A stretch of 64,000 nt of DNA from Pseudomonas cremoricolorata (GCF_000759535.1 NZ_CP009455.1:1798001-1862000), one strand, 5' to 3'; numbered from the stretch's first letter, positions 1-10,453 are shown. Translations and numbers: made by a program. The notes: generated by a model from the sequence alone, not told the origin.

Positions 1-2266
1 GCAGGAAGTGCATCTCGACCTTGATCAGACCATCGCCCTGGCAGGCCTCGCAGCGACCGCCCTTGACGTTGAATGAGAAACGCCCCGGACCATAACCGCG
101 CGAACGTGCTTCCGGTACGCCGGAGAACAGCTCGCGAATCGGCGTGAAGATCCCGGTGTAGGTGGCCGGGTTGGAGCGTGGAGTACGACCGATCGGGCTT
201 TGATCGATATCCACCACCTTATCCAGGTGTTGCAGCCCGTCCATGCTTGCATGGGCCGCAGCTTCCAGGCTGGTGGTGCCATTGAGCGCCGCGGCGGCCA
301 GCGGATACAACGTGTTGTTGATCAGCGTCGACTTGCCTGAGCCGGAGACGCCGGTCACGCAGGTCAGCAGGCCGATGGGAATTTCCAGGTCGACGTTCTG
401 CAGGTTGTTGCCACGCGCGCCTTTGAGCTTGAGTGAGAGCTTCTTGTTACGCGGGGTGCGCTTGGCCGGTACGACGATCTTCTTGCGCCCCGACAGGTAT
501 TTGCCCGTCAGCGAGTCGGGGTGAGCCATGACCTCGTCCGGGGTACCCTCGGCAACGATCTGCCCGCCATGGACGCCCGCGCCAGGGCCGATGTCGACCA
601 CGTAATCGGCCAGTCGGATGGCGTCTTCGTCGTGCTCGACGACGATCACGGTGTTACCCAGGTCGCGCAGGTGGTTGAGCGTGCCCAAGAGGCGGTCGTT
701 GTCGCGCTGGTGCAGGCCGATGGAAGGCTCATCGAGGATGTACATGACCCCGACCAGGCCAGCGCCGATCTGGCTGGCCAGACGAATGCGCTGTGCCTCA
801 CCGCCCGACAGCGTTTCGGCACTGCGATCCAGCGTCAGGTAGTCGAGGCCGACGTTGACCAGGAACTGCAGACGCTCACAGATTTCCTTGAGAATTTTCG
901 CGGCGATTTCTCCGCGACGACCGGTCAGGGTCAAGTCGGCAAAGTAACCGCTGGCATCGCCGATCGGCATGTTGGTCACGGCCGGCAGGGTTTTTTCCCC
1001 TACCCACACATGGCGCGCCTCGCGGCGCAGACGCGTACCGCGGCAGTCCGGGCAGGGCTGGGTGCCGAGGAACTTGGCCAGCTCCTCACGGACGGTGTTC
1101 GATTCGGTTTCCCGATAGCGTCGTTCCAGATTGGGCACGATGCCCTCGAACGGGTGCGAGCGTTTGACGATATCGCCGCGGTCGTTCAGGTACTTGAAAT
1201 CGACGTTGTTCTTGCCGCTGCCATGGAGGATGACTTTCTGGTGATCGGCAGACAGCTCGCCGAACGGCTTGTCCAGGCTGAAACCGAACTGCTGAGCCAG
1301 CGAACCGAGCATCTGGAAGTAGTAGACATTGCGCCGGTCCCAGCCACGGATCGCACCTTCGGCGAGGGTCAGTTCGTGGTTGACCAGGCGTTTGACGTCG
1401 AAGAACTGTTTCACCCCCAGGCCATCGCAGGTTGGGCAGGCACCCGCCGGGTTGTTGAAAGAAAACAGCTTGGGTTCTAGCTCGCTGATCGAGTGACCGC
1501 ACACCGGGCAGGCAAAGCGGGCGGAGAAAATGGTTTCTTCGCCTGGTTCGTCGTCCATCGGCGCCACCAAGGCAAGCCCGTCGGCCAGCTTCAGCGCGGT
1601 CTCGAAGGATTCGGCCAGACGCTGCTGGAGGTCGGCACGCACCTTGAAGCGGTCGACCACCACGTCGATGCTGTGCTTCTTCTGTTTGTCGAGCTTGGGC
1701 AGTTCGTCCATCTCGTACAGCCTGCCGTTGATGCGCGCGCGAACGAAGCCTTGTGCGCGCAGCTCGTCGAACACTGCCAGATGTTCGCCCTTGCGTTCAC
1801 GGATCACTGGCGCCAGCAACATCAGTTTGCTGCCCTCTGGGCGTTCGAGCACCAGATCGACCATCTGGCTGACGGTCTGCGCCTCCAGCGGGATGTCGTG
1901 GTCAGGGCAGCGCGGGGTGCCGACACGGGCGTACAGCAGGCGCAGGTAATCGTAGATCTCGGTGATGGTGCCGACGGTGGAACGTGGGTTGTGCGAGGTC
2001 GATTTCTGCTCGATGGAAATGGCCGGCGACAGACCCTCGATGGTGTCGACGTCGGGCTTTTCCATCATCGACAAGAACTGCCGAGCATAGGCCGAGAGTG
2101 ATTCCACGTAGCGACGCTGACCCTCCGCATAGAGGGTGTCGAAGGCGAGGGAGGACTTGCCCGAACCGGACAGGCCGGTGATGACGATCAGTTTGTCACG
2201 CGGAAGGGTAAGGTCGATGTTCTTCAGGTTGTGGGTACGTGCCCCACGGATCAGGATCTTGTCCAC
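1..2266 (-). CDS. uvrA: Excinuclease ABC subunit A, N-terminal three quarters (cut by window edge)
   Basis: UvrA is the damage-recognition ATPase dimer of nucleotide excision repair; it loads UvrB on lesions in the cytoplasm. About 755 codons are present; the C-terminal end lies beyond base 1. I read a GTG start at 2266-2264, with GAGG about 7 bases upstream, because the protein then begins [14 protein letters not shown] and reaches the first Walker A (GLSGSGKS, residues 31-38) at the usual place. A CPVC...CPTC zinc module is encoded around 1415-1530, and the second zinc module (CEACQGDG) at the very edge. It is divergent from the MFS gene. I saw no CTG-N10-CAG LexA box in the 129-bp spacer. 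Confidence is high from motif content and length. Confidence 0.97.
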   Translation of the reverse strand, partial: MDKILIRGARTHNLKNIDLTLPRDKLIVITGLSGSGKSSLAFDTLYAEGQRRYVESLSAYARQFLSMMEKPDVDTIEGLSPAISIEQKSTSHNPRSTVGTITEIYDYLRLLYARVGTPRCPDHDIPLEAQTVSQMVDLVLERPEGSKLMLLAPVIRERKGEHLAVFDELRAQGFVRARINGRLYEMDELPKLDKQKKHSIDVVVDRFKVRADLQQRLAESFETALKLADGLALVAPMDDEPGEETIFSARFACPVCGHSISELEPKLFSFNNPAGACPTCDGLGVKQFFDVKRLVNHELTLAEGAIRGWDRRNVYYFQMLGSLAQQFGFSLDKPFGELSADHQKVILHGSGKNNVDFKYLNDRGDIVKRSHPFEGIVPNLERRYRETESNTVREELAKFLGTQPCPDCRGTRLRREARHVWVGEKTLPAVTNMPIGDASGYFADLTLTGRRGEIAAKILKEICERLQFLVNVGLDYLTLDRSAETLSGGEAQRIRLASQIGAGLVGVMYILDEPSIGLHQRDNDRLLGTLNHLRDLGNTVIVVEHDEDAIRLADYVVDIGPGAGVHGGQIVAEGTPDEVMAHPDSLTGKYLSGRKKIVVPAKRTPRNKKLSLKLKGARGNNLQNVDLEIPIGLLTCVTGVSGSGKSTLINNTLYPLAAAALNGTTSLEAAAHASMDGLQHLDKVVDIDQSPIGRTPRSNPATYTGIFTPIRELFSGVPEARSRGYGPGRFSFNVKGGRCEACQGDGLIKVEMHFL

Positions 2267-2395
2267 TGCAGCCTCGCTTGGCGGGCACAAACGAAGAAGT
2301 ATACGGCGCTGTGCCATTACGCGGCAAAGCGTCGCGTGTATGCCCATAAGCCGTCCGACTGATAGAATCGCCGCCGGTTCACACGAGGTTTATCC

Positions 2396-3790
2396 ATGCA
2401 CGACACCCATAGCGACCGCATGAGTGGCACTGAAACGCGCGCCGCAGGCGGCCTTGCCCTGGTCTTCGCTTTTCGCATGCTGGGCATGTTCATGGTGCTG
2501 CCGGTGCTGGCGACCTATGGGATGGACCTGGCCGGCGCCACGCCTGCATTGATTGGCCTGGCGATCGGTGCCTATGGATTGACCCAGGCGGTGCTGCAAA
2601 TCCCGTTCGGGATGATCTCCGACCGTATCGGCCGGCGTCCGGTCATTTACCTCGGGCTGCTGGTGTTCGCTCTGGGCAGCATCCTTGCAGCCCAGGCCGA
2701 TTCGATCTGGGGCGTGATCGCCGGACGTATCCTGCAGGGCGCGGGCGCGATCTCGGCCGCGGTCATGGCGTTGTTGTCGGACCTTACCCGGGAGCAGCAC
2801 CGCACCAAAGCCATGGCGATGATCGGCATGAGCATCGGCTTATCTTTCGCGGTGGCCATGGTCGTCGGGCCATTGCTGACAAGTGCCTTCGGTTTGTCAG
2901 GCCTTTTCCTCGCTACTGCAGGACTGGCCGTCATTGGCCTGGGCATCGTCGCCTTCGTCGTGCCGAACGCGCACACGGCCCTGCAGCATCGTGAGTCGGG
3001 CGTTGCGCGCCAGGCACTGGGCCCAACCCTGCGTCACCCGGACCTTCTGCGTCTGGATGTGAGCATTTTCATCCTGCACGCCATCCTCATGGCCAGCTTC
3101 ATCGCGCTGCCGCTGGCGTTCGTCGAGCGCGGTGGTTTGCCGAAGGAAGAGCACTGGTGGGTGTACCTGACCGCGTTGCTCGTTTCATTTTTCGCAATGG
3201 TGCCGTTCATCATCTACGGCGAGAAAAAGCGCAAGATGAAACGCGTGTTGCTTGGCGCGGTCAGTGTGCTGTTGCTGGTGGAAGTGTTTTTCTGGCAGTG
3301 GGCTGACAACTTGCGCGGACTGCTGATTGGCACCGTGATATTCTTCACCGCGTTCAACCTGCTGGAGGCGTCCTTGCCTTCACTGGTCAGCAAGGTGTCG
3401 CCGGCGGGTGGCAAAGGCACGGCGATGGGGGTGTATTCCACCAGCCAGTTCCTTGGCGCTGCACTGGGCGGCATTCTCGGTGGCTGGTTGTTCCAGCACG
3501 GTGGCCTCAACGGCGTGTTCGTCGGTTGTGCAGTGCTGTGCGCGGTGTGGCTGATCAGCGCGCTGGGCATGAACGAACCGCCTTATGTCACCAGTCTGCG
3601 CATGCCGCTGACGCCAGAGGCAACCCGTGACGCCGGGCTGGCCGAGCGCCTCATGGCCGTGCCGGGTGTGACCGACGCCGTGGTGGTGGCGGACGAAGCT
3701 GCCATCTACATCAAACTGGATACGAAAATTTTGGATCGTGCGACCCTGGAGCGGCTGGTGAATCCACCCGCGGCGGCGTGCGAAGCCTAG
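2396..3790 (+). CDS. MFS transporter, YajR-type with C-terminal soluble domain
   Basis: This is a 464-residue proton-driven major facilitator in the inner membrane. About 12 hydrophobic helices span residues 20-395. The conserved loop after helix 2 (DRIGRRPV) is motif A of drug/H+ antiporters, and [12 protein letters not shown] resembles motif B. Residues about 400-460 form a soluble ferredoxin-like tail ([17 protein letters not shown]), as in YajR, whose YAM domain is characteristic. The substrate cannot be read from sequence. ATG 2396 has an AGG about 8 bases upstream; an in-frame ATG at 2420 is an alternative. It lies 9 bases before ssb in the same direction and may be cotranscribed with it; this uvrA/MFS/ssb order is typical of Pseudomonas as I remember it. 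Confidence 0.9.
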   Translation: MHDTHSDRMSGTETRAAGGLALVFAFRMLGMFMVLPVLATYGMDLAGATPALIGLAIGAYGLTQAVLQIPFGMISDRIGRRPVIYLGLLVFALGSILAAQADSIWGVIAGRILQGAGAISAAVMALLSDLTREQHRTKAMAMIGMSIGLSFAVAMVVGPLLTSAFGLSGLFLATAGLAVIGLGIVAFVVPNAHTALQHRESGVARQALGPTLRHPDLLRLDVSIFILHAILMASFIALPLAFVERGGLPKEEHWWVYLTALLVSFFAMVPFIIYGEKKRKMKRVLLGAVSVLLLVEVFFWQWADNLRGLLIGTVIFFTAFNLLEASLPSLVSKVSPAGGKGTAMGVYSTSQFLGAALGGILGGWLFQHGGLNGVFVGCAVLCAVWLISALGMNEPPYVTSLRMPLTPEATRDAGLAERLMAVPGVTDAVVVADEAAIYIKLDTKILDRATLERLVNPPAAACEA

Positions 3791-3799
3791 GAGAACGTT

Positions 3800-4339
3800 A
3801 TGGCCCGTGGGGTTAACAAAGTCATTCTGGTCGGTACCTGTGGTCAGGATCCTCAAACCCGCTACCTGCCCAACGGTAACGCCGTGACCAACCTGAGCCT
3901 GGCCACCAGCGAGCAGTGGACCGACAAACAGTCCGGTCAGAAGGTCGAGCGCACCGAGTGGCACCGCGTCTCGCTGTTCGGCAAGGTTGCCGAGATTGCC
4001 GGCCAGTACCTGCGCAAGGGCTCGCAGTGCTACATCGAAGGCAAGCTGCAGACCCGCGAGTGGGAAAAGGACGGCGTCAAGCGCTACACCACCGAGATCA
4101 TCGTCGACATCAACGGCACCATGCAGCTGTTGGGTGGTAGCGGCGGCGGCGGCAACGCCCAGGGTCCACGCGACAACGGTGATTCCTACAATCAGGATCA
4201 CGGTCAGCAGCAGTACAACCAGGCGCCTCGTCAGCAGGCCCCGCGTCCGCAACAGGCTCAGCGCCCAGCCCAGCAGCCGGCGCAACAGCAGCAGCCAGCG
4301 GCCGACTTCGACAGTTTCGATGATGATATTCCGTTCTGA
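3800..4339 (+). CDS. ssb: Single-stranded DNA-binding protein
   Basis: SSB coats single-stranded DNA during replication, recombination and repair and recruits partners through its C-terminal tip. The 179-residue protein has the N-terminal OB fold (residues 1 to about 110, beginning [18 protein letters not shown]). A Gly/Gln/Pro-rich disordered linker follows (about 113-165), and the acidic tip ends DDDIPF, which binds partner proteins. A clear Shine-Dalgarno (AGGAG) sits 7-8 bases before ATG 3800. A rho-independent terminator follows at 4368-4398. Confidence 0.98.
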   Translation: MARGVNKVILVGTCGQDPQTRYLPNGNAVTNLSLATSEQWTDKQSGQKVERTEWHRVSLFGKVAEIAGQYLRKGSQCYIEGKLQTREWEKDGVKRYTTEIIVDINGTMQLLGGSGGGGNAQGPRDNGDSYNQDHGQQQYNQAPRQQAPRPQQAQRPAQQPAQQQQPAADFDSFDDDIPF

Positions 4340-4367
4340 TTCGAACCGGCATGTAGCGCTTTGAATC

Positions 4368-4398
4368 AAAAGCCCGGAGCATTGCTTCGGGCTTTTTT
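4368..4398 (+). terminator. Rho-independent terminator after ssb
   Basis: AGCCCGGAGC (4371-4380) pairs with GCTTCGGGCT (4384-4393) with one G-T mismatch around a short loop. The hairpin is preceded by AAA and followed by a run of T's to 4398. Confidence 0.9.
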
Positions 4399-4543
4399 AT
4401 GTGTACTGTAAATGAATGAAATCAGTTAGAAGCAAGGCTGAAAGGTGAATCTGCTTTCGTTGTAGGAGTTGTCTGCACTTGGTCTCGAGGCCATGATTAC
4501 TGCCTTGGACTGCTTAATATTCACTCTTTTTGAGGAGTGGCTC

Positions 4544-5032
4544 ATGCAGTCAGAACATCAAGCAGTTGACCCCCTACAGGTACGGTTGAGTCATCACAAG
4601 ACGGATTACAACTTGCAAGGGTTTCGCGAGCGATATGCCCGGTATCTCAGGGGCCGTGGAGAAAACGCTCGGGCTCTCGGTTGGGTGCTGATCGCTCTTG
4701 GAGCCGCCTGCACTGTGATGGGCATCTATGCCTTGATCGTCAGGCCGTCGCAGATTCTTTATCTGGTTTCCACAGGCCCAACTTGGTTTCAATATGTTCA
4801 AGCCTATGCCGCACCTATTGCCTCAATGGGCGGTATGTTGTTCGGATTGGGTTGTCATGTGGCGGCAAGGGAGGTGTGGGAGCCAGTCGTCTTCATGGCG
4901 AACACCTATAGGTTCGTCACTGTCGATGGCCAGCCGATAATTGGGAAGATCGATATCGAATATCTTGATGATGACCGTTTCACTATTTCATTTAAGGCCG
5001 ATGAGGCCAACGCTGTGTTCGGAAACGAGTAG
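4544..5032 (+). CDS. Hypothetical protein with two membrane segments
   Basis: I do not recognise this 162-residue protein. It has a charged N-terminal 45 residues, then two hydrophobic stretches (about LGWVLIALGAACTVMGIYAL and, 25 residues later, YVQAYAAPIASMGGMLFGLG). A soluble C-terminal tail includes IGKIDIEYLDDDRFTISF. I chose ATG 4544 because GAGGAG lies just upstream; an upstream in-frame start at 4469 lacks one. Base composition is visibly more AT-rich than the neighbours, and the gene stands alone after the ssb terminator, so it may be an acquired orphan. It is likely an inner-membrane protein of unknown role. Confidence 0.7.
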   Translation: MQSEHQAVDPLQVRLSHHKTDYNLQGFRERYARYLRGRGENARALGWVLIALGAACTVMGIYALIVRPSQILYLVSTGPTWFQYVQAYAAPIASMGGMLFGLGCHVAAREVWEPVVFMANTYRFVTVDGQPIIGKIDIEYLDDDRFTISFKADEANAVFGNE

Positions 5033-5113
5033 CCGGCAGAATGCGAGGGCTAGATTCTGCTTTCAGAGCGGTCGGTGACGATCTATCTGCCATATAAAGT
5101 CGGCTGTCGACCC

Positions 5114-6013
5114 TCAGTCCCGCTTTTCTGCACCCTCCAGAAGATACGTGAGCAGGCTCTGCATCGGTGCAGACAACGCTTCCCAGTCACGCAGGCAAAG
5201 ACACAATTCACGCTTCGCCCACACATCGCTCAGCGTATGCACACGTAGCGAATGTCGCCGTCTGTATCGCTGAGCGATCCTCTTTGGAACAATCGCAACG
5301 CCCACGCCGTGAGCAACCATTTCACACACGTCCTCAAAACTGCTCATCCTGATTCGGATGTCCAAAGGCCTTCCGGCATCGTGGGCATGCTGATCGATGT
5401 GATCCTGCAGCGCGCTTCCCTGGTAGAGGCCGACAAAGGGCAGGGTGAGCAGGTCTGCGAAAGCGACCTCTCGGGCGAAGCCGCTCGCGAGTACCGGATC
5501 GGCGATGATCACCAGATGATCCTGTGCGATCGCTATCAGCTGGACGTCCTGCGCCTGTACAGCGGTCGAAACCACCCCGGCTTCGATCAGCCCCGCCGCG
5601 ACCGCGCGGATGATATCCGTGCTGGTCCGCTCCTTGATCTCCATACGTAAGCGCGGACGCTGCGCCAGCCAGGGTGCGAGGCGGCTGGGTAAAAAGTCCG
5701 AGAGCGCCGCAGTGTTGGCGTACAACTGAACGGTGCCGCGAGCGCCCCTGGCGTAATCTTCCAGTTCACTCCTGAGCGCTTCCTGCTGACGCAGAATCAA
5801 GCGTGCGTGGTGCGCCAGTGCTTCGCCGGCTTCGGTGGTGGTCACACCTCTGGAGCGGCGCTGCAGCAGTTCGACTCCTACCGCCTTCTCGATGTTGCGC
5901 AGTCGCTCGCTGGCCGATGCCAGTGCGAGATTGGCGCGTTCGGCGCCGGCGGTGATGCTGCCGGCGTCCACGATGCACAGGAACAATTGCAGATCGGCTA
6001 CATCGAGGCGCAT
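5114..6013 (-). CDS. LysR-family transcriptional regulator
   Basis: This 299-residue protein has an N-terminal winged helix-turn-helix of the LysR type (about residues 5-62: DLQLFLCIVDAGSITAGAE, then ERLRNIEKAVGVELLQRR). An effector-binding periplasmic-protein-like domain fills the rest. It is divergent from the TSUP permease at 6132 with about 118 bases between them, the classic LysR-target arrangement, so it probably controls that permease in response to a small molecule. The effector is unknown. Confidence 0.93.
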   Translation of the reverse strand: MRLDVADLQLFLCIVDAGSITAGAERANLALASASERLRNIEKAVGVELLQRRSRGVTTTEAGEALAHHARLILRQQEALRSELEDYARGARGTVQLYANTAALSDFLPSRLAPWLAQRPRLRMEIKERTSTDIIRAVAAGLIEAGVVSTAVQAQDVQLIAIAQDHLVIIADPVLASGFAREVAFADLLTLPFVGLYQGSALQDHIDQHAHDAGRPLDIRIRMSSFEDVCEMVAHGVGVAIVPKRIAQRYRRRHSLRVHTLSDVWAKRELCLCLRDWEALSAPMQSLLTYLLEGAEKRD

Positions 6014-6131
6014 GGCGTACCTATGTCTGCCTTCGGGTAGTCCGAAGGCGTGGCTGAGGTTTCCTGATTGTGCCGCAGGTGCTCACGCGCTTCAATTTGA
6101 CCCAAACCCACCTCAGGCCAGGCGCTCACAC

Positions 6132-6878
6132 ATGCATGATTCGATTGTCTTCGCGCTTCTGCTGACGGGGACCTTTCTGGCGGCCGGATTAGTCAAGGGC
6201 GTTACCGGCATGGGCCTGCCGACAGTAGCGATGGGCTTGCTCGGCGTGGTGATGTCGCCAGCGGCCGCAGCAGCGTTGCTGATCATCCCTTCGTTCGTGA
6301 CCAATATCTGGCAGTTGTTCAGCGGACCATCATTGGCTCGGCTGCTTCGGCGGTTCTGGCCGATGATGCTGTGCATCAGCGTGGGGACGATAGCTGGTGC
6401 TGCGCTGCTGGTCGCAGTCGATCCGTTGTGGTCAGGGTTCGCGCTTGGCCTGGCCTTGCTGGTGTATGCCGGGTACGCGCTGGTCGCGCCGAAACTGGCC
6501 GTTCCGATCATCGCTGAGCGCTGGCTCTCACCGTTGATCGGTGCGCTTACCGGCATCGTCACAGGTGCCACCGGCGTGTTCGTCATGCCGGCGGTGCCGT
6601 ACCTGGGCTCATTGCACATGAGCCGCGAAAAATTAGTGCAGGCGCTCGGTCTGTCGTTCACCGTTTCCACGCTGGCGCTGGCCGTTGGACTGTTCTTCAA
6701 CGGTGCGTTTCAGGTTTCGCAGGCCGGTGTGTCGACGCTGGCGGTGGTGCCCGCGCTGCTGGGGATGTGGCTGGGGCAGCGGATCAGAGTGCGCATCAGT
6801 GCGGCGCGTTTTCGCCAGTGTTTCCTGGTCTTTTTGATCGTGCTCGGCCTGGAGCTGGTCTGTCGTCCGTTCATCTGA
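6132..6878 (+). CDS. TSUP (TauE/SafE) family sulfite/anion permease
   Basis: This 248-residue, almost wholly hydrophobic protein has about 8 predicted membrane helices. It carries the TauE/SafE features: an N-terminal helix with AAGLVKGVTGMGLPTVAMG, repeated in the second half as GALTGIVTGATGVFVMPAVPYL. The family exports or imports sulfite, sulfoacetate, taurine breakdown products and other small anions. I place the start at ATG 6132 (MHDSIVFALL); the reading frame is open further upstream but codes for no plausible protein. It is probably regulated by the divergent LysR protein and is terminated at 6907-6940. Confidence 0.9.
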   Translation: MHDSIVFALLLTGTFLAAGLVKGVTGMGLPTVAMGLLGVVMSPAAAAALLIIPSFVTNIWQLFSGPSLARLLRRFWPMMLCISVGTIAGAALLVAVDPLWSGFALGLALLVYAGYALVAPKLAVPIIAERWLSPLIGALTGIVTGATGVFVMPAVPYLGSLHMSREKLVQALGLSFTVSTLALAVGLFFNGAFQVSQAGVSTLAVVPALLGMWLGQRIRVRISAARFRQCFLVFLIVLGLELVCRPFI

Positions 6879-6906
6879 GCGCGGTCGCCGACCGCGTACG
6901 CTGCGC

Positions 6907-6940
6907 AAAAAAAAACCGTGGCTTGAGGCCACGGTTTTTT
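6907..6940. terminator. Bidirectional terminator between TSUP permease and ansA
   Basis: The hairpin is AACCGTGGC / GCCACGGTT with loop TTGAG, flanked by nine A's on the left and six T's on the right. It can therefore serve both the plus-strand permease and the minus-strand asparaginase. Confidence 0.92.
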
Positions 6941-6957
6941 CAGCACCGGTCAGCGAC

Positions 6958-7947
6958 TCAGGCTCGCTCACCACACAGATCGAGCATGAACCAGTGCTCG
7001 GCGGCCTGCTGGTCGAGCCCTGCGCCGAGCAGGGCGAACAGCTTGCCCAAGGCCGCTTCGCGGGTCATGCCGCCACCGCTGAGCAGGCCGGTGTCGCGCA
7101 GGCGGCTGCCGGCGGCGTAGGTGTCGAACAGCACGGCACCTTCCGGGCATTGGCTGATGGCAACGATCACCACGCCGGCCTGGCGGGCGTCGTGCAGCAC
7201 GTCGAGCAGCGCTTGATCGTCGGACGGACCAGTGCCGCTGCCGTAGCATTCCAGCACCAGGCCTTGAACGCCGCTGTCGATCAGGCCGCGGACCTGTTCG
7301 GCCTGCAAGCCTGGGAATACCGGCAGCACCGCCAGATTCACCGGCTGGCGCGGGTGGCGATAATCGAGGTTGGCAGGGAGGGCGCTGGCCTTTTCGCCTT
7401 CACGGTGGCGTGGCAGTGCTACGAACGCGTCGAACGCTTCGCTGCGCAGCTTCGACACCCGGCAGCCGTGCAGCCGCTTGCCATGGAAGTACACCTGCAC
7501 GCCGTCTTCCAGGCCCTGTTCGAATGCCCTGAGAGCGCCGCAGAGATTGTCCCAGGCATCGCTGTCTGGCGCGCCGGCCGGCAGCATCGAGCCAGTCAGC
7601 AGCACCTGCACCGGCAAGCCGAGCAGCAGGAAGCTAAGCGCAGCGGCGCTGTGCGCCAGGGTGTCGGTGCCGTGCAGCACCAGCACGCCGTCATGGCCAT
7701 GCTGGTCGACCGCTTCGACGATGGCATCGCGCATCGCCAGCCAGTTGCCCGGCTGCATGTTGGCGCTGTCGAGCAGCGGGTTCAGTTCACGCAAGGTCCA
7801 ATCGATTTGCGGGGCATCGCTGCGCTGCAGCAGATGCTCGCGCATACGGGCGTCGAAGCCGCCGGCCGGCGCCAGGCCGTTTGGGGTTTCGAGCATGCCG
7901 ATGGTGCCGCCGGTATACAAAACCAGAAGATTCTTGACTGCGCGCAT
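6958..7947 (-). CDS. ansA: Type I L-asparaginase (cytoplasmic)
   Basis: The enzyme hydrolyses L-asparagine to aspartate and ammonia. The 329-residue protein carries both asparaginase threonine motifs: YTGGTIG at residues 11-17 (nucleophile region) and HGTDT at 92-96. It has no signal peptide, which fits the cytoplasmic type I enzyme rather than the periplasmic type II. I start it at ATG 7947 (MRAVKNLLVLY); the frame is open for another 69 codons upstream, but that part has no family resemblance. It lies 70 bases after the AGCS symporter on the same strand and may be cotranscribed, an amino-acid uptake and catabolism pairing. Confidence 0.93.
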   Translation of the reverse strand: MRAVKNLLVLYTGGTIGMLETPNGLAPAGGFDARMREHLLQRSDAPQIDWTLRELNPLLDSANMQPGNWLAMRDAIVEAVDQHGHDGVLVLHGTDTLAHSAAALSFLLLGLPVQVLLTGSMLPAGAPDSDAWDNLCGALRAFEQGLEDGVQVYFHGKRLHGCRVSKLRSEAFDAFVALPRHREGEKASALPANLDYRHPRQPVNLAVLPVFPGLQAEQVRGLIDSGVQGLVLECYGSGTGPSDDQALLDVLHDARQAGVVIVAISQCPEGAVLFDTYAAGSRLRDTGLLSGGGMTREAALGKLFALLGAGLDQQAAEHWFMLDLCGERA

Positions 7948-8017
7948 GGAGCATTCCGTAGCGATGGGCAAAGAGAAGCCGCCGCCCGCGAACGGGGCGG
8001 CTGACAGGGGGAGGGTA

Positions 8018-9460
8018 TCAGCGTTGCGTCTGAGGGTGGACGATGCTGTGGTCGGCAGCGGTTTCGTGCTGCGGGTTGGCCGGCCAGGCGGCGCGGTCCA
8101 GGTCCAGATCGGCGAACTTGCTGGAGTCGAACACCGGCTGCTTGATGCCGGCACGGCGCTGGGCGTCGTAGTCGCGCATCACACGCAGGCCGACCTTGAA
8201 CAGCAGGGTCAGGGCGATCAGGTTGACGAAGGCCAGGCAGGTCATGGTGATGTCGGCGAAGGCGAAGACAGTCGACAGATCCTGCATGGAACCCCACACC
8301 ACCAGTGCCAGGACCAGTGCGCGGAAGCCCATCAGTACGGCGCGATTACGGGTCAGGAACTGCAGGCTGTTCTCGCCCAGGTAGTAGTTGTAGAGGATGC
8401 AGGTGAAGACGAACAGCGACAGCGCCACGCTGACGAAAATACGGCCCCAGTCACCGACCACAGCGGCCAGCGAGTTCTGCGTCAGCACGATGCCATCGCC
8501 TTCGAAGCCTGGGGTGTAGAAGCCCGACAGCAGGATCAGCAGCGCGGTGCAGGTGCAGATCACGAAGGTATCGAGGAACACGCTGAACGCCTGAACCACG
8601 CCCTGCGCCCCCGGGTGCTTGACCGCTGCCACTGCCGCGACGTTGGGCGCACTGCCAAGGCCGGCTTCGTTGGCGAACACGCCGCGCTTCACACCCATGA
8701 CGATGGCGCTGCCGAGCAGGCCGCCGAATGCCGGGTCGAGGCCGAAGGCGCTCTTGAAGATGGTTTCCAGCATCGCCGGCACGTGTTCGATCTGGGTGCC
8801 GATGACGTACAGGGTCACGCCGATGTAGGCCAGGGTCTTGACCGGTACCAGCAGGTCGGACACCGCAGCGATACGCTTGATGCCGCCAATGAAGGTGATC
8901 GCCAGCAGTACCGCGAGGACGATGCCGGTGTGGCTGGGCGAGAAGTCGAAGGCGTTCTGCAGCGAGTGGGTCACGGTGTACGACTGCAGGCCGATGAAGG
9001 CGAAGCCGTAGGTGACCAGTAACAGGATCGAGAAGACGATGGCCATGCTGCGGCGCTTGAGGCCGTGCAGGATGTAGTAGGCCGGACCACCGCGGTACAG
9101 GCCGTCGCCGTCGGCGCGCTTGTACACCTGGGCCAAGGTACATTCGAAGAAGCTGCTGGACATGCCCACCAGCGCGGTGACCCACATCCAGAACACTGCA
9201 CCTGGGCCGCCCAGGGTCACGGCGATACCGACACCGGCGATGTTGCCGGCACCCACCCGGCCTGCAAGGCTGAGCATGAGCGCCTGGAACGAGCTGAGCT
9301 GGCCTGCCTGGCCGCGAAGGGATTCCTTGAATACCCCGAACATGTGGCCAAAGTGGCGGAATTGCACGAACCGCGAGCGGATCGTGAAGTAGCCACCGAG
9401 ACCGACGATGAGCACGATGAGGAGTTTCCCCGAGAGGAAATCGTTGAGTGCGTCGAGCAT
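8018..9460 (-). CDS. Alanine/glycine:cation symporter (AGCS family)
   Basis: This 480-residue inner-membrane secondary transporter imports alanine or glycine with Na+ or H+. The AGCS signature is visible (GAGNIAGVGIAVTLGGPGA, then FWMWVTALVGMSSSFFECTL). A second conserved part, ANEAGLGSAPNVAA, lies near the middle. There are about 11 hydrophobic helices and a hydrophilic C-terminal tail of about 60 residues. GAGG lies just upstream of the ATG at 9460. It is immediately upstream of ansA. Confidence 0.94.
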   Translation of the reverse strand: MLDALNDFLSGKLLIVLIVGLGGYFTIRSRFVQFRHFGHMFGVFKESLRGQAGQLSSFQALMLSLAGRVGAGNIAGVGIAVTLGGPGAVFWMWVTALVGMSSSFFECTLAQVYKRADGDGLYRGGPAYYILHGLKRRSMAIVFSILLLVTYGFAFIGLQSYTVTHSLQNAFDFSPSHTGIVLAVLLAITFIGGIKRIAAVSDLLVPVKTLAYIGVTLYVIGTQIEHVPAMLETIFKSAFGLDPAFGGLLGSAIVMGVKRGVFANEAGLGSAPNVAAVAAVKHPGAQGVVQAFSVFLDTFVICTCTALLILLSGFYTPGFEGDGIVLTQNSLAAVVGDWGRIFVSVALSLFVFTCILYNYYLGENSLQFLTRNRAVLMGFRALVLALVVWGSMQDLSTVFAFADITMTCLAFVNLIALTLLFKVGLRVMRDYDAQRRAGIKQPVFDSSKFADLDLDRAAWPANPQHETAADHSIVHPQTQR

Positions 9461-9634
9461 GAAAAGAACCTCGATTCTTATTTTTCGCGTTGGATGACCC
9501 GCGCGGCAGGGCGCGGCGCAATTCGATGGGGCGCATGGTTGGCTATGACACGAAGGGTTACAATTTCGCGGCTTGGTCTTACTTGATGCGACTTGATGCT
9601 AGAATTGCGTCCTTCGCATCAGTTGGACGGACAC

Positions 9635-10453
9635 ATGAGCGAGCACTTCGCCCTCAATCTAAAGCTGGCCTGCAGCCATTACCGCTCTATCTCCGAGGTT
9701 TGCCGGCAGTTGTCGATCAACCGCGCGCAATTCAACAAATACCTCAGCGGACAGAGCCATCCGACGAACTACAACCTCAAACGGATCGGCGATTTCTTCG
9801 GCGTCGAGGATTACGAACTGGGCCTGCCGCCCGATCAGTTCGCGCGGCTGATCGGCGCGCGGCATTCCTCGACACTGGCCAAGCAACTGGGCGATCCGAT
9901 CGCCGAGCTGTTCCAGCCATTGCATGAACACGGTGGCAACCTGTCGCGCTACTGCGGTTATTACTTCGAGTATTCCAACTGTATGTCGGTACCAGGCATG
10001 GTGCTGCTGTCGCTGGTGCACCTGCGCGAAGAACGCGGGCGCTTTCTGTTCGAGCGCCAAGAGCGCCAGGAACGCACCAGCAGCACCGACGTACAGGCCG
10101 AGGACTGGGTGCGCTGCCGTTATCTGGGCGCAGCCTTTCAACTGCAGGATCGCCTGTTCCTGATCGACTACGAATCACTGACGCTCAATGAAATGAGCCA
10201 GACCATCCTGATCCCCAGCTTCAAGAGCCGCATTACCCGCCTCAATGGCCTCAAGACCGGCGTATCGAGCGGCGATCGACGCAACCCGGCCTGTACCCGG
10301 GTGGTCTGGGAGTACCTGGGCGCAGACATCAATCGGATCAACGCCTACCGTCAGGTCAAGCTGTACCGGCCGGACGATCCGCGCATCGACGACGATGTGC
10401 GCGAGCGCCTCAGCGTCGGGCCGATCAGCCACGGCTTGTTCGAAATCGAATAG
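9635..10453 (+). CDS. Helix-turn-helix transcriptional regulator
   Basis: The protein has 272 residues from ATG 9635; an in-frame ATG at 9593 would add 14. Residues about 10-62 form an XRE-like helix-turn-helix (ISEVCRQLSINRAQFNKYLS, then NLKRIGDFFGVEDYELGLP). The remaining 200 residues have no domain I recognise but hold several aromatic and Cys residues (YCGYYFEYSNCMSVPGM). It may bind a ligand or partner through that region. It sits between the divergent AGCS symporter and the sugar-nucleotide genes; its targets are unknown. Confidence 0.8.
   Translation: MSEHFALNLKLACSHYRSISEVCRQLSINRAQFNKYLSGQSHPTNYNLKRIGDFFGVEDYELGLPPDQFARLIGARHSSTLAKQLGDPIAELFQPLHEHGGNLSRYCGYYFEYSNCMSVPGMVLLSLVHLREERGRFLFERQERQERTSSTDVQAEDWVRCRYLGAAFQLQDRLFLIDYESLTLNEMSQTILIPSFKSRITRLNGLKTGVSSGDRRNPACTRVVWEYLGADINRINAYRQVKLYRPDDPRIDDDVRERLSVGPISHGLFEIE

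Noticed and set aside
521..2101. Long plus-strand open frames opposite uvrA
   Set aside because: uvrA is unmistakable on the minus strand; these translations are low-complexity shadow frames.
2267..2395. LexA box in the uvrA/MFS spacer
   Set aside because: I found no CTG-N10-CAG palindrome with an AT-rich centre.
5835..6131. N-terminal extension of the TSUP permease
   Set aside because: The extra codons overlap the divergent LysR gene and encode Arg/Ser-rich sequence without membrane helices; ATG 6132 gives the normal family start.
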